From: Bradyrhizobium sp. WBOS07
Lineage (GTDB): Bacteria; Pseudomonadota; Alphaproteobacteria; Rhizobiales; Xanthobacteraceae
Length of the DNA: 64,000 nt
Assembly: GCF_024585165.1 (NCBI RefSeq)
Contig: NZ_CP029008.1
Span: forward strand, 1,984,001-2,048,000
Direction of reading: 5' to 3'
Positions 50,150 to 61,886 of this stretch are shown one piece after another. The position numbers and the translations under genes are program-made. The notes under the pieces are model-generated. The model had not been told where the DNA came from, searched no databases, and saw only the letters and a program-made list of their open reading frames with translations. The stretch's first letter is position 1. Each line of letters starts with the position of its first letter.

Positions 50150-50635
50150 ATGAATCCTGATCGAAAGGCCGTCTGGTCCGCTCTGAAGGGCTGGCTTGCC
50201 GCCATCCTCGTCGCCGCCGGCTGTGTCATCGCCAGCGCGCCCGCCGGCGCCGCCAGCTTCCAGCCGCTGGAGATCGTCACCAGGAACGGCGTGCAGGTCT
50301 TCTCGGTGGAGATGGCAACGACGGCGGAAGAGAAAGAGACCGGCCTGATGTACCGCAAGGAGCTGGCGGACGGCAAAGGCATGCTGTTCGACTTCAATCC
50401 CGAGCAGGAGATCTCGATGTGGATGAAGAACACCTATGTCTCGCTCGACATGATCTTCATCAGCGCCAACGGGCGCATCCTGCGCATCGCCGAGAACACC
50501 GAGCCGCTGTCGACCAAGATCATCTCGTCCCGGGGGCCGGCCCGGGCCGTGCTTGAGGTGGTGGCGGGAACGGTGCAGAAATACGGCATCCGCGTCGGCG
50601 ACCGCGTCGGTCACCCGCTGTTCGGCAGCAAATAG
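50150..50635 (+). CDS. DUF192-family exported protein
   Basis: A 161-residue protein with an N-terminal signal (LAAILVAAGCVIASAPAGA) and the DUF192 domain (TGLMYRKELADGKGMLFDF; MWMKNTYVSLDMIFI). Often called uncharacterised or ACR; the role is unknown. It is followed by tRNA-Pro. Confidence 0.9.
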   Translation: MNPDRKAVWSALKGWLAAILVAAGCVIASAPAGAASFQPLEIVTRNGVQVFSVEMATTAEEKETGLMYRKELADGKGMLFDFNPEQEISMWMKNTYVSLDMIFISANGRILRIAENTEPLSTKIISSRGPARAVLEVVAGTVQKYGIRVGDRVGHPLFGSK

Positions 50636-50732
50636 GGCGGGCAGGCGAGGGGCATGGGCGGCTTGCTGGCGCCAGTTTGTAAGCTTGCTGGCGCCTTTGG
50701 AAGCGTGTATCGACGGGGCTTAGCCGGACATT

Positions 50733-50809
50733 CGGGGTATAGCGCAGCCTGGTAGCGCGGCAGTTTTGGGTACTGCAGGTCGTTGGTTCGAATCCAGCTG
50801 CCCCGACCA
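50733..50809 (+). tRNA. tRNA-Pro (TGG)
   Basis: Acceptor CGGGGTA pairs with TGCCCCG; D-loop AGCCTGGTAGC; anticodon loop TTTTGGGT gives TGG (Pro); T-loop GGTTCGAATCC; encoded CCA. 77 nt. Confidence 0.95.
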
Positions 50810-50999
50810 GTCCCGAGGTTGAAATCCCTTTCATTTTCCTTGCAATTCTGGCTCCGCCTCAGGCGGGACAGACCTACACCGCGCAAGGCGGGCTGCAAGC
50901 CAACGGCCAGGCGGCATCAGGCGCCGGCGTCGAGCGAAGCCGGTGAGAATGACCAAGACGTCATCGAACCTTGCTGGCGTCGCCATAGACATATCGGTG

Positions 51000-51080
51000 T
51001 TGGGGATTTCAGCGCCCAACGTCTAAACGCAACGCCGCCAAGCGATGATATTCCGCTTGCGCGGCGTTGCGCTTTTCAGA
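51000..51080 (+). ncRNA. Candidate small RNA, copy B
   Basis: Plus strand: the 18-mer TGGGGATTTCAGCGCCCA, 9 nt, then CGCAACGCCGC / GCGGCGTTGCG stem with loop ATTCCG and CTTTTC. The stem differs from copy A but is fully paired. It lies between tRNA-Pro and a convergent small gene. Confidence 0.55.
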
Positions 51081-51101
51081 CGGCTTGTCAGATCCGGCCG
51101 G

Positions 51102-51260
51102 TCAGCCCGCGGCGTACCAGCCGGCGGGAAACGGCACGAAGGGCCAGATCGTCTGGTTGTCGTTGGCGGCTTTCGGTGGTTTCAGGGTAGCCGTCTCCGC
51201 GGCCGGCGCAGACCACGCCCAGCGCAGCACGACGCGCAAGCATGCATATTCCAAATTCAT
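51102..51260 (-). CDS. Small protein, 52 residues
   Basis: Starts MNLEYACLRVVLRWAWSAPA and contains KAANDNQTIWPFVPFPAGWY. Aromatic-rich, protein-like composition. The ribosome-binding site is weak. Its 3' end converges on copy B of the candidate small RNA. Confidence 0.6.
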   Translation of the reverse strand: MNLEYACLRVVLRWAWSAPAAETATLKPPKAANDNQTIWPFVPFPAGWYAAG

Positions 51261-51594
51261 CGTGGTCGTCCCCGCCCGTCAATGATCTTCAAACATCCAA
51301 CCCGTTACAAAGTTCGACGTCAGTTCAAAAATGCACCTGCGCGTAAGCCTGCGCTCGTTCTCAAATCACGTGCAATTCTAGAAGAGCCGGCTGCAGCATT
51401 CAACCGACGGCGCAGCTTCATCCCAAGAAGTAAGGTTGATCGGTTAGGTTAAAGCCGAGCGATTGTTGCGGCCGTTGTTCGGGCTGCTATCAGATCGGAC
51501 CCGGCTCGCGATGTGCTGCCCTCCATTCGTGCGATACCGATCACGGCTCGTCGCGGCGCGCATCAGGTGAGTTCTGCGTCAGCGAGTTCTGCCC
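51261..51594. other. Intergenic; uncertain basic frame and motif
   Basis: Contains the second TCGGTTAGGTTAAA copy. A 56-residue basic frame at 51282-51452 (MIFKHPTRYKVRRQ) has no ribosome-binding site and is not accepted. Confidence 0.5.
51440..51453 (+). promoter_or_regulatory. TCGGTTAGGTTAAA motif, copy 2
   Basis: An exact 14-bp copy of the 46567 motif; both are followed by GCC within three bases and a TTGCG about 15 bp later. Confidence 0.4.
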
Positions 51595-51789
51595 ATGTCC
51601 TTCGATCGCAACCTCAAGACCGCCGGTCCGCAGTCGGGCTGGAACGAGATCTGGCACCTGTGGACCGTGATCGTGCCCCGCCGCTCGATCAATGGGCAGC
51701 TCGTGTACGGCAAGGTCTGGCGCCGCCATGACGGCCGCGATTGGATCTACAAGAAATTCACCGAGTTCGACAGCGAGGAAGCGGCCTGA
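51595..51789 (+). CDS. Small conserved protein, 64 residues
   Basis: Starts MSFDRNLKTAGPQSGWNEIW and contains WTVIVPRRSINGQL and IYKKFTEFDSEEAA. It looks like a beta-sheet-rich soluble protein of a Rhizobiales hypothetical family. No clear ribosome-binding site but strong protein-like character. Confidence 0.72.
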   Translation: MSFDRNLKTAGPQSGWNEIWHLWTVIVPRRSINGQLVYGKVWRRHDGRDWIYKKFTEFDSEEAA

Positions 51790-51854
51790 AGCGCGATGAG
51801 CCGGGATTGACCGCTCATCACGCCCAGGATTCGTGCTGAGGCCCGAGTGGCAGC

Positions 51855-52253
51855 CTATCCCTGTGCCTGTACGCGCGGCAGCGGCAGTTTGAAGTGACGT
51901 TTCGCATAGGCGACGATTTCGGCGTCCGAGGGATGATCGGCCGCTTCCACCGCGGCAATCCGCTTGGCGAGATCGGGAGCGTTCGTGCGGAGGTAGCTTG
52001 CGAACTCCGTCTTGGCGCTGGCCGGACCGATAATGAGGATCTCGCCGGCATCGGCGATGGCCTTGCTCACTTCGGTGTAGAACACCTTGTCAGGAGCGGC
52101 ATGGCCGCTGCCGACCACGTTGGCCTTGTGATGGAGGTGACGCGTCGCCAGGTGCGGATGCAGCGTGACTTCGTCGGAGCCGCTCAGGCCGAGATGGAAG
52201 ATCCTGGCTTGCGAATGGTCGATCCATACCACGGCGTGAAAATGAGAGGGCAT
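51855..52253 (-). CDS. Host-attachment / eRF1-domain-like protein
   Basis: A 132-residue protein of the bacterial eRF1-like group (AVVWIDHSQARIFHL; HHKANVVGSGHAAPDK; IGPASAKTEFASYL). Members are annotated as translational machinery protein or host-attachment protein; the role is unclear. An AAGGCC stretch precedes the ATG at 52253. Confidence 0.8.
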   Translation of the reverse strand: MPSHFHAVVWIDHSQARIFHLGLSGSDEVTLHPHLATRHLHHKANVVGSGHAAPDKVFYTEVSKAIADAGEILIIGPASAKTEFASYLRTNAPDLAKRIAAVEAADHPSDAEIVAYAKRHFKLPLPRVQAQG

Positions 52254-52440
52254 GTGCTTTTGGCCTTGTCCGAGGGGAGGCCGCCGACATCGGAGCGGCG
52301 GCGCGTGTCGTGACGACATTATGCCGGCCGGCGCAGCCCCCGGTTGACCCAGGTCAATCGATCGGCTCAAGCCGCCAGGGCGACCGCGCGCTCCGCGAAC
52401 GGTGCGCCCCGAACAGCAAGGCGTTCCCGGCTCAGGCCGC

Positions 52441-53604
52441 CTACGCCGCGCTTGCCGCCGGCTTGGGCGGCGGCTTCAGCGGCTTGTCCTGCTTCTTCGA
52501 CCACGAGATATAGTAGGCCACCGTCGTCATGATCGCGATGCCGGCGACGCTGACGAAGATCTGCGCAAGCAGCGAGCCCGAGCTCATCGACAGCTCGAAA
52601 TGGCCGACGAACGACAGGAACACGCCGACGCAGAACACGGCGAGCGATTGCTGGCCGCAGACGATCAGGGGATCGAACACCTTCCATTCGAGTCCCGGCC
52701 ATTCCTTCGGCACGAAGCGGATCACCAGGATCACGATCACGACGAAGTGGATGAAGCGGTAGGGCGCGAGGTTGGTTTTGTCGTTCGGGTTGAAGGCCGA
52801 GAACAGCCATTCCGGAAACATGCCGCCGAATGTGGGGAAGCGGCCGGCCATGGTCATGACCAGGGCGAACACGAGATAGCCGAGACAGAGATAGAGCGTT
52901 ATCGGCGCGTTGATCAGCGCCATCGAGCGCCGCGCCCCACCCAGCGCGCACCAGGCGCCGAACACGAACAGCACCTGCCAGGCGTACGGGTTGAAGTACC
53001 ACTGGCCGGCCGGATAGGCATTCAGATTCCAGCCGAAGTGGCGCGCCGTCAGCCACAGCACGATCGCCAGCACCATCGTCAAATCGGGCTTGCGCAGCAT
53101 GAACCACAGCACCGGCGGAAACAGGCCCATCAGCACGATGTAGAGCGGCAGCACGTCCAGATTGAGCGGCTTGAAGCGCAGGAACAGGCCCTGGCGCAGC
53201 GTCTCGGTGGCGTTGTCGACGAGACCGGCGACGTTGAACTCGTTGATCATCTCGCTATCGCCGAAGCGCAGCGCCAGATAGCTGATCGAGGCGATATAGA
53301 TCACGAACAGGATGATGTGGGCGACGTAGAGCTGCCAGACCCGCTTGGTCAGCCGGGTGGCCCCGACGATGAAGCCGCGCTCCAGCATCATCCGCGCATA
53401 GACGAAGGAGGCCGTGTAGCCGGAGATGAAGACGAACAGATCGGCGGCGTCGGAAAAGCCGTAATTGCGCGTCGTGATCCAGTTCACGACGTTGTCGGGG
53501 ATGTGGTCGAGGAAGATCGCCCAGTTCGCGACGCCGCGAAACAGGTCGAGCCGGAGGTCACGGCCCTTGTCGGGGAGGGTGGCGTTGACGTTCAGGAAGG
53601 CCAT
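52441..53604 (-). CDS. OpgC-like membrane acyltransferase
   Basis: A 387-residue polytopic protein (about 10 helices) of the OpgC family, which succinylates periplasmic glucans. Motifs LRLDLFRGVANWAIFLDHIP and FVFISGYTASFVYARMM are characteristic. Start at ATG 53604. No opgGH neighbours here. Confidence 0.88.
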   Translation of the reverse strand: MAFLNVNATLPDKGRDLRLDLFRGVANWAIFLDHIPDNVVNWITTRNYGFSDAADLFVFISGYTASFVYARMMLERGFIVGATRLTKRVWQLYVAHIILFVIYIASISYLALRFGDSEMINEFNVAGLVDNATETLRQGLFLRFKPLNLDVLPLYIVLMGLFPPVLWFMLRKPDLTMVLAIVLWLTARHFGWNLNAYPAGQWYFNPYAWQVLFVFGAWCALGGARRSMALINAPITLYLCLGYLVFALVMTMAGRFPTFGGMFPEWLFSAFNPNDKTNLAPYRFIHFVVIVILVIRFVPKEWPGLEWKVFDPLIVCGQQSLAVFCVGVFLSFVGHFELSMSSGSLLAQIFVSVAGIAIMTTVAYYISWSKKQDKPLKPPPKPAASAA

Positions 53605-53861
53605 GCGAGGGCAGCTCTCGAAGGGGGCGGGCAGGCTGAGATCGGGGAGACAGTGCCGCCGGGCGGGATCCCGGCGCGGCAGGCGGGTACGCAATTGTCA
53701 CGGTGCAGCATAATGACTATACCGTCGCAGGGGCCACGGGGGCCGGAATCACCAAGCAGTTCCCAACCGGTTTTCTCTATACTATCCCTGAGGTTTGCAC
53801 CAACTGCCACCCTGACGCATCGAAATCGAACGAAAGACGAAAAACGAGGCCCGGACCACCC

Positions 53862-54167
53862 ATGACCGCACGCATTTTCAAGCCCGCCAAGAACGCGATG
53901 CAATCCGGCCGGTCCAAGACCAAGGAATGGCAGCTCGACTATGAGCCGGAGCAGCCGCGCGCGGTCGAGCCGCTGATGGGCTGGACCTCGTCGGGCGACA
54001 TGAAGCAGCAGATCACGCTGCGCTTCCACAGCAAGGAGGAGGCGGTCGCCTATTGCGAGCGCAAGGGCATTGCCTATCAGGTCATCGAGCCGAAGGAATC
54101 GGTGCGGCGCCCGGTTGCCTATGCCGACAATTTCTCCTTCCGCCGCGGCGAGCCCTGGACGCACTGA
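53862..54167 (+). CDS. NDUFS4-like complex I accessory protein
   Basis: A 101-residue protein of the NADH dehydrogenase ubiquinone Fe-S protein 4 family (MTARIFKPAKNAMQSGRSKT; GWTSSGDMKQQITLRF; EAVAYCERKGIAYQV). Bacterial homologues assist complex I stability. GAGG precedes the ATG. No nuo genes are near. Confidence 0.92.
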   Translation: MTARIFKPAKNAMQSGRSKTKEWQLDYEPEQPRAVEPLMGWTSSGDMKQQITLRFHSKEEAVAYCERKGIAYQVIEPKESVRRPVAYADNFSFRRGEPWTH

Positions 54168-54193
54168 CCACTTGCCTCCGAGCACGCTGAATT

Positions 54194-54279
54194 CGTCATG
54201 CCCGGGCTTGTCCCGGGCATCCACGTCTTTGGGGTCGAAGAAAAGAACGTGGATGGCCGGCACAAGCCCGGCCATGACG
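54194..54279. repeat. Dispersed inverted repeat (86 bp)
   Basis: CGTCATGCCCGGGCTTGTCC at the left and CAAGCCCGGCCATGACG at the right flank a short centre. Perfect end arms of 7 bp and imperfect inner arms. Confidence 0.75.
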
Positions 54280-54393
54280 CTGAGACGTATTCTGCTCGTA
54301 TACGGGGGTGGCCATGCGCAGCTCCAGCCCCTTGGCACCCCTTCCGCCGCGTGCTTCGCTGCCCGCATGACAAGCTCATGGCGAGGTTAGGGG

Positions 54394-54882
54394 ATGGCCG
54401 GGCGGGACCAGCTCGACAGCGTCGATCTGAAGATACTCTCCGAGCTGCAGCAGGACGGGCGGGTGCGCAACAACGAGCTGGCGCTGCGCGTCGGGGTGTC
54501 CGCGCCGAACTGCCTGCGGCGGCTGAAGTCGCTGTTCAGCCGCGGCGTGATCCGGGCGGTGCGGGCCGTGCTCGACGAGCGGCGGCTCGGCTATGAGGTG
54601 GTCTCGTTCGTCTCGATCCAGCTCGGCAGCCAGGCGCAGCCGGTGCTGGAGGCGTTCGAGAGCTCGATCGCCGCGATCCCGCGCATCCAGCAGTGCTGGC
54701 GGATTTCCGGCGACACCGACTATCTCCTGAAATGCGTGGCGCCGAGCGTCGAGAGCATGCGCCAGCAGCTGCTGCATTTCGCGGCCATGCCCGACGTGAA
54801 GAACGTCCGCAGCTTCCCGGTGCTCGGCGTTGCCAAGGACGTGCCGCTGCCGCTGCAGGACGTCGCGGCAGCGTCCTCTTAG
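54394..54882 (+). CDS. Lrp/AsnC-family regulator
   Basis: A 162-residue regulator with an N-terminal helix-turn-helix (DGRVRNNELALRVGVSAPNC; residues 16-40) and a C-terminal RAM/ligand domain (SFVSIQLGSQAQPV; GDTDYLLKCV). It ends 4 bp into the convergent AraC gene. Target genes unknown, possibly amino-acid metabolism. Confidence 0.92.
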   Translation: MAGRDQLDSVDLKILSELQQDGRVRNNELALRVGVSAPNCLRRLKSLFSRGVIRAVRAVLDERRLGYEVVSFVSIQLGSQAQPVLEAFESSIAAIPRIQQCWRISGDTDYLLKCVAPSVESMRQQLLHFAAMPDVKNVRSFPVLGVAKDVPLPLQDVAAASS

Positions 54883-55907
54883 CGATACCGTCCTCGAAAC
54901 TCGCGGGGGCTCGCACCGGTCCAGGTGCGGAAAGCGCGGGAGAAGCTCTTCTCGTTGCGGAATCCGGCGATCTCCGCGATCCGCTTGATCGGCGTGCGGC
55001 CCCGCATCAGTTCCTGTTTTGCCAGCTCGAATTTTGCCTCTTCCTTGAGGTCGCGCAGCGAGGTGGCCTCCTCGCGCAGGCGGCGATGCATGGTGCGGGT
55101 GGAGAGCGCAAGCTCACTCGCGACATCCTCGGCACCGAGGCTGCGCCCGCGCGCATTGCGCAGCACGCGGCGGACGCGCTCGACCAGCAGCCGGTCGCGC
55201 CGATAGGGCAGCACGGTCAGCCTGAGCGCGCCCTTGAGCATATTGTCGAGATCGACGGCGCTGCGCGTCAGCGGCAGCGACAGATAATGCTTGTCGAAGA
55301 CGATTGCCGCGCGATCGGCATCGAAGCGGATGTTCCGGCAAAAGATGGTCGGATAGACCGAGACATGGCCGGGCTCGGCGTGCGGGAATTCGGCCGCGCG
55401 TAGCGCAATCCTGGAATCGACGGCCCAGCAGGAGAAGCCGAGCACGTAGCGGAGCAGCGTGACCAGGCAGAATTCGCGCAAATCGCCGAGATCGCGCAGC
55501 TCCCGGATCGAGACCTCCGCGGTCTCCTCGCCGACCTCGAGATCCAGCAGCACGTCCTCGGTGAGAAGGCGGTGATGCCGGCACCAGCGCTTGAGCGCGA
55601 CCTCCAGCGTCGGCGCCGTGATCGAGGCGCGGCACAGCATGCCGTAGGTGCCGAAGGGCAGGCGCCGCGAGAACCAGCCGAGCGCCTCGTCGTCGAGCTC
55701 GCGCATGGCATGGCCCGCCAGGGCCTCGAACTGGATGGCCGTGATCCGCCCGTCCGGAGAATTGACAAGGTCTGGCGCTATCTGAGCCCGCTGCAACGCT
55801 TCGGCCGGGTCCAGTCGGTAGCGCGCATAGGCGGCAACCACGCCGCGGACGAAGGCGGCCGGAGTGACGGCGCGGCGTGGGACCGCAGTTGCGGCTTGAA
55901 AGGGCAT
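54879..55907 (-). CDS. AraC-family regulator of the leucine degradation operon
   Basis: A 342-residue protein with an N-terminal arabinose-binding-like domain and a C-terminal double HTH (SELALSTRTMHRRLREEATS; IAEIAGFRNEKSFSRAFRTW). Divergent from the liu operon, with a CGCCAA/TTGGCG palindrome in the gap, so likely its regulator. It uses the ATG at 55907. Confidence 0.9.
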   Translation of the reverse strand: MPFQAATAVPRRAVTPAAFVRGVVAAYARYRLDPAEALQRAQIAPDLVNSPDGRITAIQFEALAGHAMRELDDEALGWFSRRLPFGTYGMLCRASITAPTLEVALKRWCRHHRLLTEDVLLDLEVGEETAEVSIRELRDLGDLREFCLVTLLRYVLGFSCWAVDSRIALRAAEFPHAEPGHVSVYPTIFCRNIRFDADRAAIVFDKHYLSLPLTRSAVDLDNMLKGALRLTVLPYRRDRLLVERVRRVLRNARGRSLGAEDVASELALSTRTMHRRLREEATSLRDLKEEAKFELAKQELMRGRTPIKRIAEIAGFRNEKSFSRAFRTWTGASPREFRGRYR

Positions 55908-55919
55908 GAGGAAAATCCT

Positions 55920-55933
55920 CGCCAAGTTTGGCG
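55920..55933. promoter_or_regulatory. Palindrome CGCCAA-GT-TTGGCG
   Basis: A perfect 6-bp inverted repeat in the divergent promoter between the AraC gene and liuA. Position fits a regulator site. Confidence 0.45.
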
Positions 55934-56008
55934 GAAAATGCAACCTTTTCGACCGCAAGAGGGCTCTGACCCCGCTAGGTTCGGTGCCCAAAACACGGAG
56001 GAATCGCC

Positions 56009-57181
56009 TTGAACATTCCGAGCATCGATTTCGACCTGGGCGAAGACATCACGATGCTGCGCGACACGTTGCGCGCCTTCGTGGAGGCGGAGATCACCCC
56101 CCGCGCCGCCGAGATCGAGAAGGCCAACCTGTTCCCGGCGGACCTGTGGAAGCGCTTTGGCGACCTCGGCCTGCTCGGCATGACCGCGCCGGAGCAATAT
56201 GGCGGCTCCAATATGGGCTATCTCGCCCACGTCGTCGCCATGGAAGAGATTTCGCGCGGCTCGGCTGCGGTCGGGCTGTCTTATGGCGCCCATTCCAATC
56301 TCTGCGTCAACCAGATCCGCCGCAATGGCAACGACGCGCAGCGCCAGCGCTATCTGCCGAAGCTGATCTCCGGCGAATATGTCGGCGCGCTCGCGATGTC
56401 CGAGCCGGGCGCCGGCTCCGACGTGGTCTCGATGAAGCTGCGCGCCGACAAGCGTGGCGACCGCTACGTGCTCAACGGCTCCAAGATGTGGATCACCAAT
56501 GGCGGCGATGCCGACGTGCTGGTGGTCTACGCCAAGACCGATCCGGAGGCCGGCCCGCGCGGCATGACCGCGTTCCTGATCGAGAAGGGCTTCAAGGGCT
56601 TCAGCCACGGCCAGCATCTCGACAAGCTCGGCATGCGCGGCTCCAACACCTATCCGTTGTTCTTCGACGAGTGCGAGGTGCCGGAGGAGAACGTGATGGG
56701 CAAGGTCGGCGAGGGCGTCAAGGTGCTGATGTCCGGCCTCGACTATGAGCGCGCGGTGCTGTCCGGCGGCCCGCTCGGCATCATGGCCGCCTGCATGGAC
56801 GCGGTGGTGCCCTACATGCACGAGCGCAAGCAGTTCGGCCAGCCGATCGGCGACTTCCAGCTGATGCAGGGCAAGCTCGCCGACATGTATTCGACCTGGC
56901 AGGCCACGCGCGCCTATGTCTATGCCGTGGGCAAGGCTTGCGACCGCGCCGACCACGCGCGCACCTTGCGCAAGGACGCGGCGGCGGCGATTCTCTATTC
57001 CGCCGAGAAGGCGACGTGGATGGCCGGCGAGGCGATCCAGGCACTCGGCGGCGTCGGCTACACCAGCGAATTCCCCGTGGGGCGCCTCTGGCGTGACGCG
57101 AAACTCTACGAGATCGGTGCGGGGACGTCCGAAGTCCGCCGCATGCTGATCGGCCGTGAGCTGATGGCCGAGACGGCTTAA
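56009..57181 (+). CDS. liuA: Isovaleryl-CoA dehydrogenase
   Basis: A 390-residue acyl-CoA dehydrogenase oxidising isovaleryl-CoA in leucine degradation. Motifs: [29 protein letters not shown], and catalytic Glu in [15 protein letters not shown]. The FAD/ETF C-terminal [18 protein letters not shown] is present. It uses a TTG start after CGGAGGAATCGCC. First in a liu operon. Confidence 0.94.
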   Translation: MNIPSIDFDLGEDITMLRDTLRAFVEAEITPRAAEIEKANLFPADLWKRFGDLGLLGMTAPEQYGGSNMGYLAHVVAMEEISRGSAAVGLSYGAHSNLCVNQIRRNGNDAQRQRYLPKLISGEYVGALAMSEPGAGSDVVSMKLRADKRGDRYVLNGSKMWITNGGDADVLVVYAKTDPEAGPRGMTAFLIEKGFKGFSHGQHLDKLGMRGSNTYPLFFDECEVPEENVMGKVGEGVKVLMSGLDYERAVLSGGPLGIMAACMDAVVPYMHERKQFGQPIGDFQLMQGKLADMYSTWQATRAYVYAVGKACDRADHARTLRKDAAAAILYSAEKATWMAGEAIQALGGVGYTSEFPVGRLWRDAKLYEIGAGTSEVRRMLIGRELMAETA

Positions 57182-57205
57182 GTCTTTCACCCCATTGGAA
57201 TCAAA

Positions 57206-58810
57206 ATGCCGCTTCATTCCAGCATCGATCCGTCTTCGTCAGATTTCGCGCGCAATGCCGAGGCGATGCGCACCCTCGTTGCCGACTTGCGCGAAAAGCT
57301 CAGCCAGGTCGCCGGCGGCGGCGGCGAGGTCTCGCGCAACCGCCACACCGCGCGCGGCAAGATGCTGGCGCGCCAGCGCGTCGACCTGCTGGTCGATCCC
57401 GGCACCTCGTTCCTGGAGCTGTCGCCGCTCGCGGCCTACGGCCTCTACGGCGGCGATGTGCATTCGGCGAGCGTCGTGACCGGAGTAGGGCGCGTTGCCG
57501 GGCGCGAATGCGTGATCGTCGCCAACGACGCCACCATCAAGGGCGGCACATATTATCCCATGACGGTGAAGAAGCATCTGCGCGCCCAGGACATCGCGCG
57601 GCAGAACAATCTTCCCTGCGTCTACATGGTCGATTCCGGCGGCGCCTTCCTGCCGCTGCAGGACGAGATCTTTCCTGACGAGCGGCATTTCGGCCGCATC
57701 TTCTTCAACCAGGCACAGATGTCGTCGCAGGGCATTCCGCAGATCGCGATCGTGATGGGCTCCTGCACCGCCGGCGGCGCCTATGTGCCGGCGATGTCGG
57801 ACGAGAGCATCATCGTGCGCAACCAGGGCACCATCTTCCTCGGCGGCCCGCCGCTGGTGAAGGCCGCGACCGGCGAGGTGGTCAGTGCCGAGGAGCTCGG
57901 CGGCGCCGACGTGCACTCGCGCCAGTCCGGCGTGACCGATCATTACGCCCAGAACGATGCGCATGCGATCGGCATCGCCCGGCGCATCGTGGGCACGCTG
58001 AAGCCGCCGGCGCGGCCGAACCTCAACATGCATCCGCCCCGCGAGCCGCTTTTCGCGGCGGAGGAGATCTACGGCGTGGTGCCGGTCGACGGCAGAAAAC
58101 CGTTCGACGTGCGCGACATCATCGCGCGTGTCGTCGACGGCTCCGAGTTCGACGAATTCAAGAAACTCTACGGCACGACGTTGGTGTGCGGCTTCGCCCA
58201 TATCTGGGGCTATCCGGTCGGCATCATCGCCAATAACGGCATCCTGTTCAGCGAAAGCTCGCTGAAGGGGGCGCACTTCATCGAGCTGTGCTGCCAGCGC
58301 GGCATTCCACTGGTGTTTTTGCAGAACATCACCGGGTTCATGGTCGGCAAGAAATACGAGGCCGGCGGCATCGCCCGCGACGGCGCCAAGCTGGTGACGG
58401 CGGTGGCGACCGCCTCGGTGCCGAAGTTCACCGTCGTGATCGGCGGCTCCTACGGCGCCGGCAATTACGGCATGTGCGGCCGCGCCTACTCGCCGCGCTT
58501 CCTCTGGATGTGGCCGAACGCGCGCATCTCGGTGATGGGCGGCGAGCAGGCCTCGATGGTGCTGAGCCAGGTCCGCCGCGACAACATCGAAGCCAAGGGC
58601 GACAGCTGGTCGAAGGAAGAGGAAGACAAGTTCCGGGAGCCCATTCGCGCGCAATATGAGAGCCAGGGGCATCCCTATTACGCAACGGCCCGTCTGTGGG
58701 ACGATGGCGTGATCGACCCGGCCGACACCCGCCTCGTGCTCGGTCTTGGCCTCTCGGCGGCGTCGAATGCGCCGATCGAACCGACGAAGTTCGGCCTGTT
58801 CAGGATGTGA
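57206..58810 (+). CDS. liuB: Methylcrotonyl-CoA carboxylase, carboxyltransferase (beta) subunit
   Basis: A 534-residue carboxyltransferase that carboxylates 3-methylcrotonyl-CoA. CT signatures: [27 protein letters not shown], and [19 protein letters not shown]. Acts with the biotin-carrying alpha subunit encoded 4 bp downstream. Length is normal. Confidence 0.95.
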   Translation: MPLHSSIDPSSSDFARNAEAMRTLVADLREKLSQVAGGGGEVSRNRHTARGKMLARQRVDLLVDPGTSFLELSPLAAYGLYGGDVHSASVVTGVGRVAGRECVIVANDATIKGGTYYPMTVKKHLRAQDIARQNNLPCVYMVDSGGAFLPLQDEIFPDERHFGRIFFNQAQMSSQGIPQIAIVMGSCTAGGAYVPAMSDESIIVRNQGTIFLGGPPLVKAATGEVVSAEELGGADVHSRQSGVTDHYAQNDAHAIGIARRIVGTLKPPARPNLNMHPPREPLFAAEEIYGVVPVDGRKPFDVRDIIARVVDGSEFDEFKKLYGTTLVCGFAHIWGYPVGIIANNGILFSESSLKGAHFIELCCQRGIPLVFLQNITGFMVGKKYEAGGIARDGAKLVTAVATASVPKFTVVIGGSYGAGNYGMCGRAYSPRFLWMWPNARISVMGGEQASMVLSQVRRDNIEAKGDSWSKEEEDKFREPIRAQYESQGHPYYATARLWDDGVIDPADTRLVLGLGLSAASNAPIEPTKFGLFRM

Positions 58811-58814
58811 TGCG

Positions 58815-60812
<1,998 letters not shown>

Positions 60813-60813
60813 C

Positions 60814-61725
60814 ATGAGCGATTCCGTCCGCATCATCGAAATGGGGCCGCGCGACGGGCTTCAGAACGAGAAGATTCCGGTCAGTGTCGAGGCCCGCATC
60901 GCCTTCATCGAGGCGCTGGTCGCGGCCGGCCTCGATACGGTCGAGGTGGGCGCCTTCGTCTCGCCCAAGGCGATCCCGCAGATGGCCAGCTCCGACGCCG
61001 TGCTGCGCGGCGTTGCCCATGTGACCGGCGCTGAATTCCACGTGCTGGTCCCGAACGAGAAGGGCTACGACGCCGCCCGCGCCGCCGGCGCCGGGGTCGT
61101 CTCGGTGTTTGCCGCAGCCTCGGAGGGCTTCTCGCGCGCCAACATCAATTGCACGGTCGCGGAGTCCATAGAGCGCTTCAAGCCGGTGCTGGCGCGTGCC
61201 AGGGACGACGGCGTGAAAGTGCGCGGCTATATCTCCTGCGTGCTGGGCTGCCCGTTCGACGGTGAGATCAAGCCGAAGGCGGTTGCCGATCTCGCGAGCA
61301 CGCTATGGGAGCTCGGCTGCTACGAGATCTCGCTCGGGGACACCATCGGCGTCGGCACGCCGACCAGGGCCAAGGAGATGCTGCGCGCGGTTGCCGCCAA
61401 CATTCCCGCAGCCAGGCTCGCGATGCATTTCCACGACACCTATGGCCAGGCACTCGCCAATCTCTATGCCGGCTTGGAGGAGGGCGTCCGCGTCATCGAC
61501 AGCGCTGCGGGCGGCCTCGGCGGCTGTCCCTATGCGCCGGGCGCGACCGGAAACGTCGCGACCGAGGACGTCGTCTACATGCTCGAAGGCATGGGGATCA
61601 GGACCGGCATCGACATGGACAGGCTGCTCGCGGCCACCAACGAGATGAGCCGCGTGCTAGGCAAGCCGCCGGTGAGCCGCGTGGCCTCCGCCCTGAACGC
61701 GAAGAAGAAGCGGATGAACGCTTGA
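60814..61725 (+). CDS. liuE: Hydroxymethylglutaryl-CoA lyase
   Basis: A 303-residue TIM-barrel lyase cleaving HMG-CoA to acetyl-CoA and acetoacetate. DRE-TIM motif MGPRDGLQNEK; metal His in MHFHDTYGQ; catalytic Cys loop GGLGGCPYAPGATGN. Last in the operon. No methylglutaconyl-CoA hydratase (liuC) gene is present beside it. Confidence 0.95.
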   Translation: MSDSVRIIEMGPRDGLQNEKIPVSVEARIAFIEALVAAGLDTVEVGAFVSPKAIPQMASSDAVLRGVAHVTGAEFHVLVPNEKGYDAARAAGAGVVSVFAAASEGFSRANINCTVAESIERFKPVLARARDDGVKVRGYISCVLGCPFDGEIKPKAVADLASTLWELGCYEISLGDTIGVGTPTRAKEMLRAVAANIPAARLAMHFHDTYGQALANLYAGLEEGVRVIDSAAGGLGGCPYAPGATGNVATEDVVYMLEGMGIRTGIDMDRLLAATNEMSRVLGKPPVSRVASALNAKKKRMNA

Positions 61726-61729
61726 GAAT

Positions 61730-61871
61730 CGTAGGGTGGGTTAGCCGAGCAGATGCGCGAGGCGCATCTGCTCGGCGTAACCCACCACTGTTCGTCTCCG
61801 CGAAAGGAAAAGAGGTGGGTTACGCCGCGCGGATTGCGCTTCGCGCATCCGCACAGCTAACCCACCCTACG
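61730..61871. repeat. Dispersed inverted element after liuE
   Basis: CGTAGGGTGGGTTAGCCGAG on the left and GCTAACCCACCCTACG on the right, with an internal inverted pair. It is similar in form to the 40736 element (CGTAGG ends). Confidence 0.75.
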
Positions 61872-61886
61872 GCAGTTGCGATTGCG

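Noticed and set aside
51282..51452. 56-residue basic frame MIFKHPTRYKVRRQ
   Set aside because: No ribosome-binding site and no independent support; left as unannotated intergenic.
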